This document shows positions 25,727-35,757 of a stretch of DNA of 64,000 nucleotides, one piece after another; the first letter of the stretch is position 1, and each line of letters starts with the position of its first letter. Made by a program: the position numbers and the translations under genes. A model generated the notes under the pieces. That model did no database searches. It worked only from the letters and a program-made list of their open reading frames with translations, and had not been told where the DNA came from. The stretch is from Streptomyces formicae. Its GTDB lineage: Bacteria > Actinomycetota > Actinomycetes > Streptomycetales > Streptomycetaceae. The stretch spans positions 2,480,001 through 2,544,000 of the forward strand of contig NZ_CP071872.1 of the NCBI RefSeq assembly GCF_022647665.1. The letters run 5' to 3'.

Positions 25727-26980
25727 ATGGACAACGAGATTCAGCTGATCAGCGACGGTGACGGACTGACGGTCATTGGGAGTGAGACGGATGTCGAACG
25801 CTTCCTTGTCTCGGAGGGACTGTCGTCGAAGGACCTCGGATTGCGACGGCTCAAGTCCGTCGCCGGTACCGGGGCTCTGGTCGCGCAGGCAGGTTCGGAC
25901 ATTGCCGCCGAATCGGCTTGCTGGGTGAAGCTGACCCGGGAGTCGGCACAGGTGGTCAAGAAGTACGGGCTGAGGGAAAGCTCGGAGACGGGTCTCAGCA
26001 CCGGTGTGGTGAAGGGGCCCATGGGCCAGATCAGGGGTTTCGTCGAATTCGCGAGCGGGCCCCGATCGCTTCTGGGTAACCCGGCGGTTCTCGCTCATGC
26101 TGCGGGGATCATGGCGCAGCTCGCGATGCAGCAGACCATGGACGAGATCACCGACTATCTCGCCACGATCGACGAGAAGGTCGACGACGTGCTCCGCGCT
26201 CAGGTGGACGCCGCGTTGTCGGACATGATCGGAGCGGAGCTCGTGATCGAGGAGGCCATGACCATCCGGGAGCAGGTGGGCCGGGTTTCCGAGATCACGT
26301 GGTCGAAGGTGCAGGCCACACCGGGGACGATTGCGGCGACCCAGGTGTACGCGTTGCGTCGACTCGACGCACTCGCGGAGAAGATGGAGCGCAAGGCCAA
26401 GATCGGTGATCTCGCCGAGGCGGCCAAGGAAGCCGAGTCCAAGGCTCAGGAGTGGCTCGCTGTTCTGGCTCGTTGCTTCCAACTGCAGGACGCGATCGCC
26501 GTGCTCGAACTCGACCGGGTGCTGGACGCGGCTCCGGAGGAGCTGGACCGGCACCGCCTCGGGATTCGGATTGCCCGGCAGAATCGGCTGGATCTCATCT
26601 CGCGGAGCACCGAGCGTCTGGTGGCCCGGATGAATGGGGCTGCCGGGGCGGCCAACGCGAAGGTGCTGCTTCACCCGACCAAGTCTCCGGCTGTGGTCCA
26701 GTCGAGCAACCATGTCGTGGGTGGTGTCCACGACTTCCAGGGGCGGCTCGGGATCGAGTCCGGTCGCCGGCCGTCGGAGACGAGAGGATGGGCGGCCGCG
26801 GCGGCGGAGGTGAGGGACAAGGCGCTTGAGACAGGAGCGAAGGGCGTCGGTGCCGCCAGAAACCTCGGCAACGAGACCCTCGACCGGGCCAGCTCGGTAA
26901 AGGGCAAGCTCTCCAGCGGGATCGCCGAGCGAGCGCGCCGTCGGCGCAGGGACGAGGAGGAACGCGACGAGGAAGGCTGA
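25727..26980 (+). CDS. Conserved hypothetical protein with coiled coil
   Basis: The 417-residue protein opens MDNEIQLISDGDGLTVIGSE, followed by TDVERFLVSEGL. The middle is helical and charged (MDEITDYLATIDEKVDDVLR, AEKMERKAKIGDLAEAAKEA). The C-terminal 80 residues are Ala/Arg/Glu rich (AERARRRRRDEEERDEEG). No signal peptide or transmembrane segment is clear and I cannot name a function. It sits between the integrase and the Gabija genes, so a defence-related or island-maintenance role is possible but unproven. Confidence 0.8.
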   Translation: MDNEIQLISDGDGLTVIGSETDVERFLVSEGLSSKDLGLRRLKSVAGTGALVAQAGSDIAAESACWVKLTRESAQVVKKYGLRESSETGLSTGVVKGPMGQIRGFVEFASGPRSLLGNPAVLAHAAGIMAQLAMQQTMDEITDYLATIDEKVDDVLRAQVDAALSDMIGAELVIEEAMTIREQVGRVSEITWSKVQATPGTIAATQVYALRRLDALAEKMERKAKIGDLAEAAKEAESKAQEWLAVLARCFQLQDAIAVLELDRVLDAAPEELDRHRLGIRIARQNRLDLISRSTERLVARMNGAAGAANAKVLLHPTKSPAVVQSSNHVVGGVHDFQGRLGIESGRRPSETRGWAAAAAEVRDKALETGAKGVGAARNLGNETLDRASSVKGKLSSGIAERARRRRRDEEERDEEG

Positions 26981-27411
26981 GTGAGCGCCGACCGTTAGCC
27001 ACGTGCGCAGCCCGACTACACCCTCAACTGCGAAGAGCCGCATTACCGCGGAGGAACCGGTTGCGAACGTTTTGCGCTTCGGTGCTGGCGTTGGGAACTT
27101 CACCCTTGACGTTCAGGAGGAGAGTGTCCAGCTTCTCAAGGGCATGGGCGCAGTGTTCAACACCCGCCGGGGATCTCAGCGTTCCAGCGCCGCCATGTTC
27201 GATGACGGCTTCCTGTTGTCATGCATGCCGACTGCGGAAGCCAACCCCTGGCCTCTCCGGCCGCGCCACGATGACGGTCCGGCGCTGCCCAAAGAGTGGG
27301 GCCGATGTGATGTGTTCATTTCCAGGCCCTGGGAGCGGATTTTCCTAACGGGACACAAGTGTTGTCAAGAATCGTATGATGCGTCAGGACCGCGTGTGAT
27401 GGGGGCACTTG
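26981..27411. other. Intergenic region before Gabija
   Basis: Several overlapping frames exist (the longest 27003-27536) but none has family features. The only notable elements are a -10-like TATGAT at 27375-27380 and the palindrome that follows. This is probably the gajA promoter region plus degraded sequence. Confidence 0.5.
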
Positions 27412-27429
27412 AGGCGGTTGCAACCGCCT
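27412..27429. promoter_or_regulatory. 18-bp perfect palindrome upstream of gajA
   Basis: AGGCGGTTG at 27412-27420 is followed directly by its complement CAACCGCCT at 27421-27429, with no spacer. It lies 32 bp after a TATGAT -10-like box and 40 bp before the gajA TTG start. It could be a repressor operator or an mRNA hairpin; either would control the defence operon. Confidence 0.6.
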
Positions 27430-27468
27430 GGCCAGCCAGGGCACGGGCCTCAACGCTCGGGGACATCG

Positions 27469-29349
27469 TTGTACCTTGCCTGTCTGTACGCGGAGAACTT
27501 CCGGATCTTCGGCGCGGCGCCGCAGAAGGACGGTGACAAGGACGCCAGCCTGAGCTTGGCCTTCGGTCCCGCCACGAACGTCCTCGTCGGCGAGAACGAC
27601 AGCGGCAAGACGGCCATCATCGATGCGATCCGCCTGTGCCTGCTGACGACCGCGGCTGACTTCTACCGCATCACCCGAGACGACTTTCACGTCGGACCTG
27701 ATGGCCGTGCAGGCACCTTCAAGATCACCTGCGGTTTCAAGGAACTATCGACGGAAGAACAAGCGGTCTTCCTGGAACTGCTCACCACGGACGACGACGG
27801 CAACGTTGCCCTCTACGTCACCGTCAAAGCGGAGCTGATGGACCCGCTGCGTCCCCACCGCGTCGCGGTGACCACGCGCACCGGACGCGACGGCCAGGGG
27901 CCGGCCCTGGACGGCGCCGCCCGCGAACTGCTGAAGGCCACTTACCTGCGTCCGCTGCGGGATGCCGAGGCGGAGCTCCGCTCGGGCCGGGGATCCCGGC
28001 TGTCGCAAATCCTGGCCGGCTATCCACCCATGCGCGCACAAGGTGAGGACGACTTCGACGAGGAGACAGGCAACGCGACCACCCTGGTTGGCATCCTGCG
28101 CCGCGCGGAACGCCACATCAGCGACAACGAGGCGGTGAAGGCAGCCCGGGACGACATCAACACCGGCTATCTGCAGAAGTTCTCCATCGGCTCCGACATC
28201 CTGCGCGGCGAGATCGGCGTCGCCGGCGACGCCTCCCTCGCCCGTGCGCTGGAGCGGCTGGAACTCACGCTGTTCGCGGGCACGGGGGAGTGGACCAGGC
28301 ACGGCCTGGGTTACAACAACGCCCTGTTCATGGCGGCCGAACTGCTCCTGCTCGGCAACAGCGCCTTCGCGCCCCTGCTGCTGATCGAAGAACCCGAAGC
28401 CCACCTCCACCCGCAGCTCCAGACCCGCATCATGGATCTCCTGCGGGATCGCGCCGACGCCGCCAAAACGGCCGGGACGCCGCCCGTCCAGGTCATCCTC
28501 ACCACCCACAGCCCCAACCTTGCGTCAGCCATCCCGGTCGAACACCTCACCCTCGTCGCCCGCGGCTCCACCTTCCGCCTTGCCCCAGGACTGACGCGCC
28601 TCGACGAGGGCGACTATGCCTTCCTCACTCGCTTCCTCGACGTCACCAAGGCCAACCTTTTCTTCGCCCGCAGCATCGCCATCGTCGAAGGCGACGCCGA
28701 AGCCATCGTCCTGCCCGCGCTCGCACAGGCGGTCGGTAAGTCGTTCAACGAATGCGGCGTCAGCGTTGTCGACGTAGGTGGCGTCGGCCTCTTCCGCTAC
28801 AGCCGGATCTTCCAACGTGAGGGAGAGCAAATCCCGATTGCGGTGGCCTGCATCCGAGACCGGGACCTGGTTCCCGCCGGCACTTCCGACGAGATGCGCA
28901 AGAAGCTGAAGTGCTCGGCAGAGATGACCAAGCAAGAGATCGACGACTATGTCGCAGGGTTGAAAGAAGAGGACAGTGGCCACGTACGCACCTTTGTCTC
29001 CGACCACTGGACCCTGGAGTACGACCTGGCCGCCGCCTCATGGACCATGGCGACCCTGATGCACCAGGCCGTCCGCGCCGCCGTGGCCTCCAAGACCACC
29101 TGGCCCACCGCGGACAAGCTCGCCGATCTGGACCGCTCCGCGCGGGACGAGGTCTCGAAGTGGCGAGAGAGCAACGTCTCCCTGGAAAAGGCGGCCCTGG
29201 ACATTTATGAGCCGCTGCGCAGGGGCCGGGGCAGCAAGCCGATCGCTGCCCATCACGCGGCCCGGCTTCTGAAGACCACCTCCGTGACCGAGGGCGATCT
29301 GCCGCCCTACCTCGTGGCCGCCTTCACGTATCTGTGCTGCGAGGTTTGA
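27469..29349 (+). CDS. gajA: Gabija nuclease GajA (ATPase-TOPRIM, OLD family)
   Basis: The TTG at 27469 follows CGGGGA and starts LYLACLYAENFRIFG, the usual beginning of an OLD-type ATPase. The 626-residue protein has Walker A GENDSGKT (about 41-48), an ABC-like LIEEPEAHLHPQLQ with Walker B near 306, and TTHSPNLAS. A TOPRIM domain follows with IVEGDAEAIVLPAL (Glu near 406), VVDVGGVGLF and the IRDRDL acidic pair near 462. GajA senses nucleotide depletion and nicks DNA as a tetramer with GajB. GajB follows after three bases. An upstream TTG at 27409 would place the palindrome inside the gene and is less likely. Confidence 0.9.
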   Translation: MYLACLYAENFRIFGAAPQKDGDKDASLSLAFGPATNVLVGENDSGKTAIIDAIRLCLLTTAADFYRITRDDFHVGPDGRAGTFKITCGFKELSTEEQAVFLELLTTDDDGNVALYVTVKAELMDPLRPHRVAVTTRTGRDGQGPALDGAARELLKATYLRPLRDAEAELRSGRGSRLSQILAGYPPMRAQGEDDFDEETGNATTLVGILRRAERHISDNEAVKAARDDINTGYLQKFSIGSDILRGEIGVAGDASLARALERLELTLFAGTGEWTRHGLGYNNALFMAAELLLLGNSAFAPLLLIEEPEAHLHPQLQTRIMDLLRDRADAAKTAGTPPVQVILTTHSPNLASAIPVEHLTLVARGSTFRLAPGLTRLDEGDYAFLTRFLDVTKANLFFARSIAIVEGDAEAIVLPALAQAVGKSFNECGVSVVDVGGVGLFRYSRIFQREGEQIPIAVACIRDRDLVPAGTSDEMRKKLKCSAEMTKQEIDDYVAGLKEEDSGHVRTFVSDHWTLEYDLAAASWTMATLMHQAVRAAVASKTTWPTADKLADLDRSARDEVSKWRESNVSLEKAALDIYEPLRRGRGSKPIAAHHAARLLKTTSVTEGDLPPYLVAAFTYLCCEV

Positions 29350-29352
29350 GCA

Positions 29353-31260
29353 ATGATGAGCCTCTACGCGCCCGACGTCTTCATCAAGGACAAGGTCGAG
29401 GCACTCGCCCAGCAACTCGGCCTTGCACTGCCGCACCAGGAACAGTGGGACTTCATCCAGAGCGCGGAGTCCCTGGACCTCCAGGCAGCTCCCGGCTCGG
29501 GCAAGACCAGCCTGATCGGACTGAAGCTCGCCCTCCTGTGCCAGGGATGGAACTCGCCCACGCGCGGCATCTGCGTCCTGTCCCACACCAACACGGCCAA
29601 GGATGAAATCATCCACCGCCTCGCCGCCAGCCCAGCGGGACACCGCCTACTGCAGTACCCGCACTTCATCGGCACGATCCAGGCCTTCACCAACACCTTC
29701 TTCGCCCTGCCGGCTCTACGGGCCAGAGGCGTTGAAGTCCAGATCGTAGACGACCGCGCTTACGCGGACGAAGCCCTCTGGCTGCTCGAACGCCACCCCC
29801 AGTTCCGGAAACTCAACACCGCACTCGGACACCGCACGAACGGCCCCTCACTGGTCGCCGAGGCCCGCTACCTGTGCGACGCCGGAGATCTGATCGCGAC
29901 AGGACCTGACGGCACCCGTCCCTTCAAAGCAGCCAGTGACAGTGGCCAGCAATTCGCCGCTCTCAAAGAAGCGCTCACCGAGCGAGGCGTCTTCCGCTAC
30001 CAAGACATGTTCGCCATCGCCGAGCACCATCTCTTTCATCACCCCCAGCTCGCGCTGGCCGCCACCCACCGCTTCTCCTTCGTCCTCCTGGACGAAATGC
30101 AAGACACCAGTGACCTCCAGCAACACCTGCTCGACAAGGTCTTCGGCTCCCCGAGTACGGTCGTCCAGCGAGTGGGTGACGTCAATCAGCGCATCTTTGC
30201 TGACGGGCCGGATCCTGCACAGCCCTCGTCGTTCCCTCTACCTCATGCTGCCCAACTCCCCGTCAGCCGCCGCTTCGGCAGCAAGATCGCAGCACTGGCC
30301 AGTGACCTCACGGTCCACCGCCGCCAGCGCATCGACGGCGCTGGCCACGAGGGGACCATCGCCCTCCTGCTCTTCGACGACGACTGTGTCGCCGAGGTCG
30401 TGCCGGCCTTCGAGCGGATGGCAGCGGCCGCCGTTCCTCGCCAGCTGCTGCTGGACAGCCCGCCCCGCGTCCTGGGCGCTCGCCTCACCCGAGGAAGCGC
30501 CAAGACCTTTCCGCAATCCGTCTCCTGCTACGTACCCGGCTTCACCACCGCCCCCAGCCAGGCGACCGGCAGCCTCATCACGACGGCACGCGCCGCCCAG
30601 ACAGAGCGGCAATCCGGCGACAACCACGCAGCCCTCACACTCCTGTGGAAGGCAATCCGTGATGTCGCCCGACTCGCCAGCTCAGGCAGCCTGCCTCCGT
30701 TGAGGCGACTGGACCGAGACCCGGCCACCGCCGGGGGCCGGACACGCCTGCTCCTGCACGAGATGCTGACGAGCCCACTCGACAGTCACGTCGAATGGGC
30801 AGTGTTCACCGCCCGGCTTGTGCGGTTGCTGCCCGACCTGACTCAGAGCCCCCTGAAAGGGGTCGCGCGCCTGGCGGATCCCCTCGCTCACGTCCCGCAC
30901 GTTGCCCAGCCAGCCCCTGTGCCTCAGGCGTCGGCTGATTCGGAGCAGGGTGTGGTGCTGTCGGTTGCGGGATCGATCCAGAGTGCCAAGGGCGAAACTC
31001 ATGCGGCCACGCTCATCCTCGAGTGCCTGGAACGCAGCGGCAAGAAGTACGACGTGCACGAGGTCCTCGGACTCCTGAGCCAGCAGCAGGACGCCTCTAA
31101 GGCCCTGGTCACGATCCAGCACGCGGCGCAGCTCGTCTTCGTGGGCGCCACCCGCCCGACACACCTGCTCGCCTTTGCCGTGCACCGCACGAGAGCTGAA
31201 CCGCACGTCGAGGCGATGACGGCACGTGGCTGGTCTATCCACGACATCAACGTCCACTGA
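29353..31260 (+). CDS. gajB: Gabija helicase GajB (UvrD-like)
   Basis: The 635-residue superfamily 1 helicase has Walker A AAPGSGKTS (about 45-53), motif Ia CVLSHTNTAKDEI, motif II VLLDEMQDTSD (about 243), motif III QRVGDVNQRIF and motif IV-VI elements SRRFGSKIAALA and FVGATRPTHLLAF. It lacks the large insertions of housekeeping UvrD. It forms the supercomplex with GajA. Gene order, three-base spacing and the intact pair identify a complete Gabija system. Confidence 0.9.
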   Translation: MMSLYAPDVFIKDKVEALAQQLGLALPHQEQWDFIQSAESLDLQAAPGSGKTSLIGLKLALLCQGWNSPTRGICVLSHTNTAKDEIIHRLAASPAGHRLLQYPHFIGTIQAFTNTFFALPALRARGVEVQIVDDRAYADEALWLLERHPQFRKLNTALGHRTNGPSLVAEARYLCDAGDLIATGPDGTRPFKAASDSGQQFAALKEALTERGVFRYQDMFAIAEHHLFHHPQLALAATHRFSFVLLDEMQDTSDLQQHLLDKVFGSPSTVVQRVGDVNQRIFADGPDPAQPSSFPLPHAAQLPVSRRFGSKIAALASDLTVHRRQRIDGAGHEGTIALLLFDDDCVAEVVPAFERMAAAAVPRQLLLDSPPRVLGARLTRGSAKTFPQSVSCYVPGFTTAPSQATGSLITTARAAQTERQSGDNHAALTLLWKAIRDVARLASSGSLPPLRRLDRDPATAGGRTRLLLHEMLTSPLDSHVEWAVFTARLVRLLPDLTQSPLKGVARLADPLAHVPHVAQPAPVPQASADSEQGVVLSVAGSIQSAKGETHAATLILECLERSGKKYDVHEVLGLLSQQQDASKALVTIQHAAQLVFVGATRPTHLLAFAVHRTRAEPHVEAMTARGWSIHDINVH

Positions 31261-31297
31261 GCGACTCGCGGCGCAGGTCGCCGAGGCTGTCGCCCAG

Positions 31298-32357
31298 TCA
31301 GCGGTCATGGACCACGAGGAAGCCGTCCACCTGATCACTCCGGAGGCCGTCGCCGACAACCGCCTGGGCGGTGCTCTGGAAATGGAGACCAGAGGTCCCT
31401 ATTGGACATTCTGACGACAGGGGACCCGCGATCGAGGTGCCAAGCCAATCGGTCGTTGCTGAGATTCCCTCCAGCATCGGTACAGGCTTCACCGCCGGGA
31501 ATAGCGCTCGTAGGCGTGTGGCATCGGCCTGGGAATGGGGGACATCTCCCCCGCGAGTGGCCGTGTGCTCCCTCAGAACGCGGATTTCGGTTGTGGCCTC
31601 GATCGCAGGAATCAGGTCCAGAAGCGACAGACGTGTCCCGAAGGCCAGGTTCACCGGGCGGGACTCGACTACCCGGCGCAGCAGCGCGTCGGTGAGGACG
31701 CGGCATACGGCCCACGTACGTGAAGTCCCGCGTCTGAGTACCGTCACCGTGCACGATTACAGGGCGGCCGGCGAGCGTGGCGCTGATCCACTTCGGGATG
31801 ACCGCGGCATAGGGGTGGTCGGCGCGCTGGCCGGGGCCGTAGACGTTGAAGAAGCGGAAGGGCAGGACTGGCAGGCCGTAGCTGTGGTGGTACGCGCCCA
31901 GGTATGCCTCAGTCGCGAGTTTGGTGACCGCGTACGGGCTCATCGGGGCGGTGGCGAGGTCCTCGTGCTTTGGGAGGAGCTGGTTCGAACCGTAGACGGA
32001 CGATGAGGAAGCTGCGATTACGTGCAGGTTGTCGGCGCGGCGGGCGGCTTCGAGAACCTGGAGGGTTCCGGTCGCGTTGGCGTGGTGGCTGGCCACGGGG
32101 TCCTTCACGGACCGCGGTACAGACGGCAGGGCGGCCAAATGGACGACCGCGTCCGCACCGTGGAAGACCTGGTCCAGAAGAGCTGCGTCCTGGATGTCGC
32201 CTTCGATGAAGTGAACATCGAGGCCCACAAGGTTGTCCTTGTAGCCGGTGGAGAGGTTGTCGATCACCCGGATCTGGGTGATCTCGGGGTGCTCAGCCAG
32301 GGTTCGGGCGAGGTTGCTGCCGATGAATCCGGCGCCGCCGGTGATCACAATTCTCAC
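31298..32357 (-). pseudogene. NAD-dependent sugar-nucleotide epimerase, frameshifted
   Basis: The N-terminal frame (from 32357) has MRIVITGGAGFIGSNLARTL, SSSSVYGSNQLLPKHEDLAT, the catalytic YAVTK and RFFNVYGPGQRADHPYAA, ending at TRDFTYVG. The reading then moves to the frame VCRVLTDALLRRVVESRPVN, which continues to 31298 with LEGISATTDWL. A two-base loss (expected GAC for the D of YVGDV) or a one-base gain near 31720 explains it. Unless this is a sequencing error the extended-SDR enzyme is dead. It belongs with the dehydrogenase just upstream. Confidence 0.8.
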
Positions 32358-32369
32358 GGGCCTTCCCCT

Positions 32370-33665
32370 TCAAAGAGAGTCGACGTGTGCACCGACGAGT
32401 CGACGGCGGCAGTCGAGGATGTACTGAGCGTGTGTGGTGATCGCGGGGTAGTCGAAGGCGTCGTGATCGGCGAGCAGTACGACGGCGTCAGCGGCAGCGA
32501 GGCACTCGGGGGTCACTTCGACTCGCTCGACTGTTTGGAGATCGGCCGCACGAGGGTGCGCGTCGTCGACGACGTGGGGGTCTGCCGCCTGGACGTCGGC
32601 GCCCATGCCAGTGAGCAGCTCGGCGATCCGCGCCGCCGGGGTCTCTCGGGCGTCTCCGGTGTTGGCCTTGTAGGCGAGACCGAGCAGCAGAATCCGGGAT
32701 CCGTTGAGGGACTTCCTGCGCTCGTTGAGACCGTCGACGAGGCGGCGGACGACGTAGTCGGGCATGTGGTTGTTGACGTCGTTCGCCAGCTCGACGAAGC
32801 GGAAGCTGCGTCCCAGGGTGCGTTGGACGCGCCAGGACAAGTACGACGGATCAATGGGCAGGCAGTGGCCTCCGACGCCCGGGCCAGGCGTGAAGCGCAT
32901 GAACCCGAACGGCTTGGTGGAGGCAGCGTCGATGGCTGCCCAGACGTCGATGTCCAGTGCGTGGGCGAAGATGGCCAGCTCGTTGGCAAGCGCGATGTTC
33001 ACATGCCGGAAGGTGTTCTCCAGGAGCTTGGTCAGCTCGGCTTCCTTGCAGCTGGCGACCGGGACGGTCGTCTCGACGAGGGACGAGTAGAAGCGGCGGA
33101 CGATTTCTATGGAGGCGGCGTCGATGCCCGAGATGACCTTGGGGGTGTTCTCGAGCTTCCAGTTGGGGTTGCCAGGGTCGATGCGTTCGGGGCTGTAGCC
33201 GAGGTGGAAGTCAGGGCCGGCGGTCAGGCCGGAGGTGCGTGCGAGGAGCGGGCCGAACAGCTCCTCTGTGGTGCCGGGGTACGTGGTGGACTCCAGGATG
33301 ACGGTCGCCCCGCGTCTGAGGTGGCGGCCGAGCATCCGAGCTGCCTCCTCAACATGGGAGAGGTCCGGCACGCCGTCGCGGAGTGGTGTGGGGACAGCGA
33401 CGATCGCTATGTCGAACTCCGCGCAGTCGGATGCGTCGATGGTCGGGCGATAGGCGCCGGAAGCAAGGAGCGGCGCCAGCCGTGTGTCCGGGATGTCCTC
33501 CACGTACGACTCACCGAGGATCAGTCGCTTCACACGCTGCGCGTCAACATCGAGACCGACGACCCGGTGCCCGATTTCGGCGGCTCTCACCGCGAGCGGG
33601 AGTCCGACGTACCCCTGGCCTACTACGACGACGCGGAGCTGCTGGAAATCGGGATTCTTGATCAT
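32370..33665 (-). CDS. UDP-sugar 6-dehydrogenase (nucleotide sugar dehydrogenase)
   Basis: ATG at 33665 is chosen because GAGGTG lies six bases before it; a GTG three codons upstream is an alternative. The 431-residue enzyme has the Rossmann start VVVGQGYVGLPLAVRAAEIG, the central ELTKLLENTFRHVNIALANE, the catalytic Cys in GVGGHCLPIDPSYLSW and the C-terminal GLAYKANTGDARETPA. These are marks of the WecC/TviB branch that makes uronic acids from UDP- or other HexNAc sugars. With the epimerase it would make an activated acidic sugar for the nearby glycosyltransferase. Confidence 0.92.
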   Translation of the reverse strand: MIKNPDFQQLRVVVVGQGYVGLPLAVRAAEIGHRVVGLDVDAQRVKRLILGESYVEDIPDTRLAPLLASGAYRPTIDASDCAEFDIAIVAVPTPLRDGVPDLSHVEEAARMLGRHLRRGATVILESTTYPGTTEELFGPLLARTSGLTAGPDFHLGYSPERIDPGNPNWKLENTPKVISGIDAASIEIVRRFYSSLVETTVPVASCKEAELTKLLENTFRHVNIALANELAIFAHALDIDVWAAIDAASTKPFGFMRFTPGPGVGGHCLPIDPSYLSWRVQRTLGRSFRFVELANDVNNHMPDYVVRRLVDGLNERRKSLNGSRILLLGLAYKANTGDARETPAARIAELLTGMGADVQAADPHVVDDAHPRAADLQTVERVEVTPECLAAADAVVLLADHDAFDYPAITTHAQYILDCRRRLVGAHVDSL

Positions 33666-34000
33666 GCTGTCCACCTCGTTGGAATGCGGTGAGGGCGGTG
33701 CGTGCGTATATGCGGCAGCGCGGTGGCTTTAAGATGGGGACTGCCTCGGCCGTACGAGACTCGCTTGGCCGCCTGTCTCGGACGGCCGAGTGCCTTTTCA
33801 GCTCCGCCCAGCAGGGCCTGAAAACCCGCGGGAAGGGCGCTCCCCAGGTTCGATACGATGACGGTGGCCTGTAGACCCGACCCGTCACCGTGCGTGACGC
33901 CCACGTGTGACTCGAGTGATCGCGTCGGCTGCAGCCTCCCGACTTGGGCCCGCCGCGACACCGTCATCGGCGCCGTACGTACGAAATGGAGCATCCAAGG
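33666..34000. other. Divergent promoter region between dehydrogenase and metG
   Basis: About 335 bp with no supported gene. It must hold divergent promoters. I looked for a T-box-like leader before the MetRS gene and saw no clear T-box sequence or specifier arm. Confidence 0.5.
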
Positions 34001-35725
34001 ATGGCTCGACACCTGATCACCAGCGCGCTTCCCTACATCAACGGGATCAAGCACCTGGGCAACATGGTCGGGTCGATGCTTCCGGCGGATGTGTACTCCC
34101 GGTACCTCCGCCAGCGCGGTCACGACGTCCTCTACATCTGCGCCACCGACGAGCACGGCACGCCGGCAGAGCTGGCCGCCAAGGAGTCCGGGCTGACGGT
34201 CGCCGCCTTCTGCGCGCAGGCGCACGATGCGCAGAAGGCGGTGTACGACGGGTTCGAGCTGGCCTTCGACTACTTCGGGCGCAGCTCGTCGCAGCAGAAC
34301 GTCGAGATCACTCAGCACTTCGCGCGCAAGCTGAACGACAACGGCTTCATCGAGGAGCGCGCGATCCGCCAGGTGTATTCGCCTGCTGACGGTCGCTTCC
34401 TCCCGGACCGGTACGTCGAGGGCACCTGCCCGCACTGCGGCTACGACAAGGCCCGCGGCGACCAGTGCGAGAACTGCACCCGCGTCCTCGATCCGACTGA
34501 CCTGATCAACCCGCGCTCGGCGATCAGCGGCTCCACGGAGCTGGAGGTCCGCGAGACCAAGCACCTCTTCCTGCTGCAGTCCAAGCTTCAGCACGAGGTC
34601 GAAGCATGGATCGACGCAGTCAGCGAGGAGTGGCCGCACCTGTCCACGGCCATCGCTCGCAAGTGGTTGACCGAGGGCCTGCACGACCGCGCGATCACCC
34701 GCGACCTGGACTGGGGTGTCCCGGTCCCGGCCGACACCTGGCCGGAGCTCGCGGCCGACGGCAAGGTCTTCTACGTCTGGTTCGATGCCCCGATCGAGTA
34801 CATCGGTGCGACGAAGGAGTGGGCGGACGCCGCCGCGGACGGCGAGACCCGCGACTGGAAGTCGTGGTGGTACGAGGCCGACGACACCGTCCGCTACACC
34901 CAGTTCATGGCCAAGGACAACGTCCCCTTCCACACGGTGATGTTCCCGGCCACCGAGCTCGGCGTGCGCGAACCGTGGAAGAAGGTCGACCTCGTCAAGG
35001 GCTTCAACTGGCTGACCTACTACGGCGGCAAGTTCTCGACATCTCAGAAGCGCGGCGTCTTCACGGACGCGGCCCTGGAGATCCTGCCCGCCGACTACTG
35101 GCGCTACTTCCTGATCGCCAACGCCCCCGAGTCCGACGACTCGTCCTTCACCTGGGAGCACTTCACCGCCACGGTCAACAAGGACCTGGCCGACACCCTC
35201 GGCAACTTCGTCAACCGCGTCCTGTCCTTCTCCCGGAAGCGGTTCGGCGACGAGGTCCCGGCGGGCGCCACCGCCGGCGAGGCAGAGGCCAAGCTGGGCG
35301 AGGAGATCGCACGCCTGCTCGCCGAGTACGAGGAGCAGATGGAGGTCCTCCAGTTCCGCAAGGCCGCGGCCGCGCTGCGCGCCCTGTGGTCCGCGGGCAA
35401 CTCCTACCTGGAAGAGAAGGCCCCCTGGTTGGAGATCAAGACCGACCCGGACGGCGCCGCGCTGACCCTGCGTACGGCGATGAACCTGATCCACCTGTAC
35501 GCGGTCGTCTCCGAGCCGTTCATTCCGGCTACGGCCGCTGCCATGCGCGGCGCCTTCGCGCTGGAGGGTGACACGGCGACCTGGGTGACCGCAGAGCAGG
35601 CCAAGGCCCTGGGCGCGGTTCCGGCCGGCACGGCGTTCACTGTCCCGCCGGTGCTCTTCGCGAAGATCACGGAGGAGGACCTGGAGTCCTACCGTGAACG
35701 CTTCGGCGGTGCTGAGACCGCCTGA
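34001..35725 (+). CDS. metG: Methionyl-tRNA synthetase (additional copy on the island)
   Basis: [20 protein letters not shown] with GGAG eleven bases upstream fixes the start (574 residues). The HIGH box is HLGN, the zinc knuckles are CPHC and CENC, and the KMSKS equivalent is [11 protein letters not shown]. These match the housekeeping MetRS of Streptomyces as I recall it. The anticodon-binding domain follows ([20 protein letters not shown]). An aminoacyl-tRNA synthetase on an island usually means a resistant duplicate or supply of aminoacyl-tRNA to a pathway. Nothing suggests inactivation. Confidence 0.95.
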   Translation: MARHLITSALPYINGIKHLGNMVGSMLPADVYSRYLRQRGHDVLYICATDEHGTPAELAAKESGLTVAAFCAQAHDAQKAVYDGFELAFDYFGRSSSQQNVEITQHFARKLNDNGFIEERAIRQVYSPADGRFLPDRYVEGTCPHCGYDKARGDQCENCTRVLDPTDLINPRSAISGSTELEVRETKHLFLLQSKLQHEVEAWIDAVSEEWPHLSTAIARKWLTEGLHDRAITRDLDWGVPVPADTWPELAADGKVFYVWFDAPIEYIGATKEWADAAADGETRDWKSWWYEADDTVRYTQFMAKDNVPFHTVMFPATELGVREPWKKVDLVKGFNWLTYYGGKFSTSQKRGVFTDAALEILPADYWRYFLIANAPESDDSSFTWEHFTATVNKDLADTLGNFVNRVLSFSRKRFGDEVPAGATAGEAEAKLGEEIARLLAEYEEQMEVLQFRKAAAALRALWSAGNSYLEEKAPWLEIKTDPDGAALTLRTAMNLIHLYAVVSEPFIPATAAAMRGAFALEGDTATWVTAEQAKALGAVPAGTAFTVPPVLFAKITEEDLESYRERFGGAETA

Positions 35726-35757
35726 CCATCTTTCTCGCACCCGTACCGCCCGCGTCC

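Noticed and set aside
27003..27536. Possible gene of 177 codons before gajA
   Set aside because: It overlaps the gajA start in another frame, has no recognisable feature and spans the likely promoter and palindrome.
31226..31414. Small plus-strand ORF after gajB
   Set aside because: It starts inside gajB and overlaps the epimerase remnant; no ribosome binding site or homology pattern.
33666..34000. T-box or SAM riboswitch upstream of metG
   Set aside because: No T-box core, specifier loop or SAM-riboswitch pattern could be recognised by eye.
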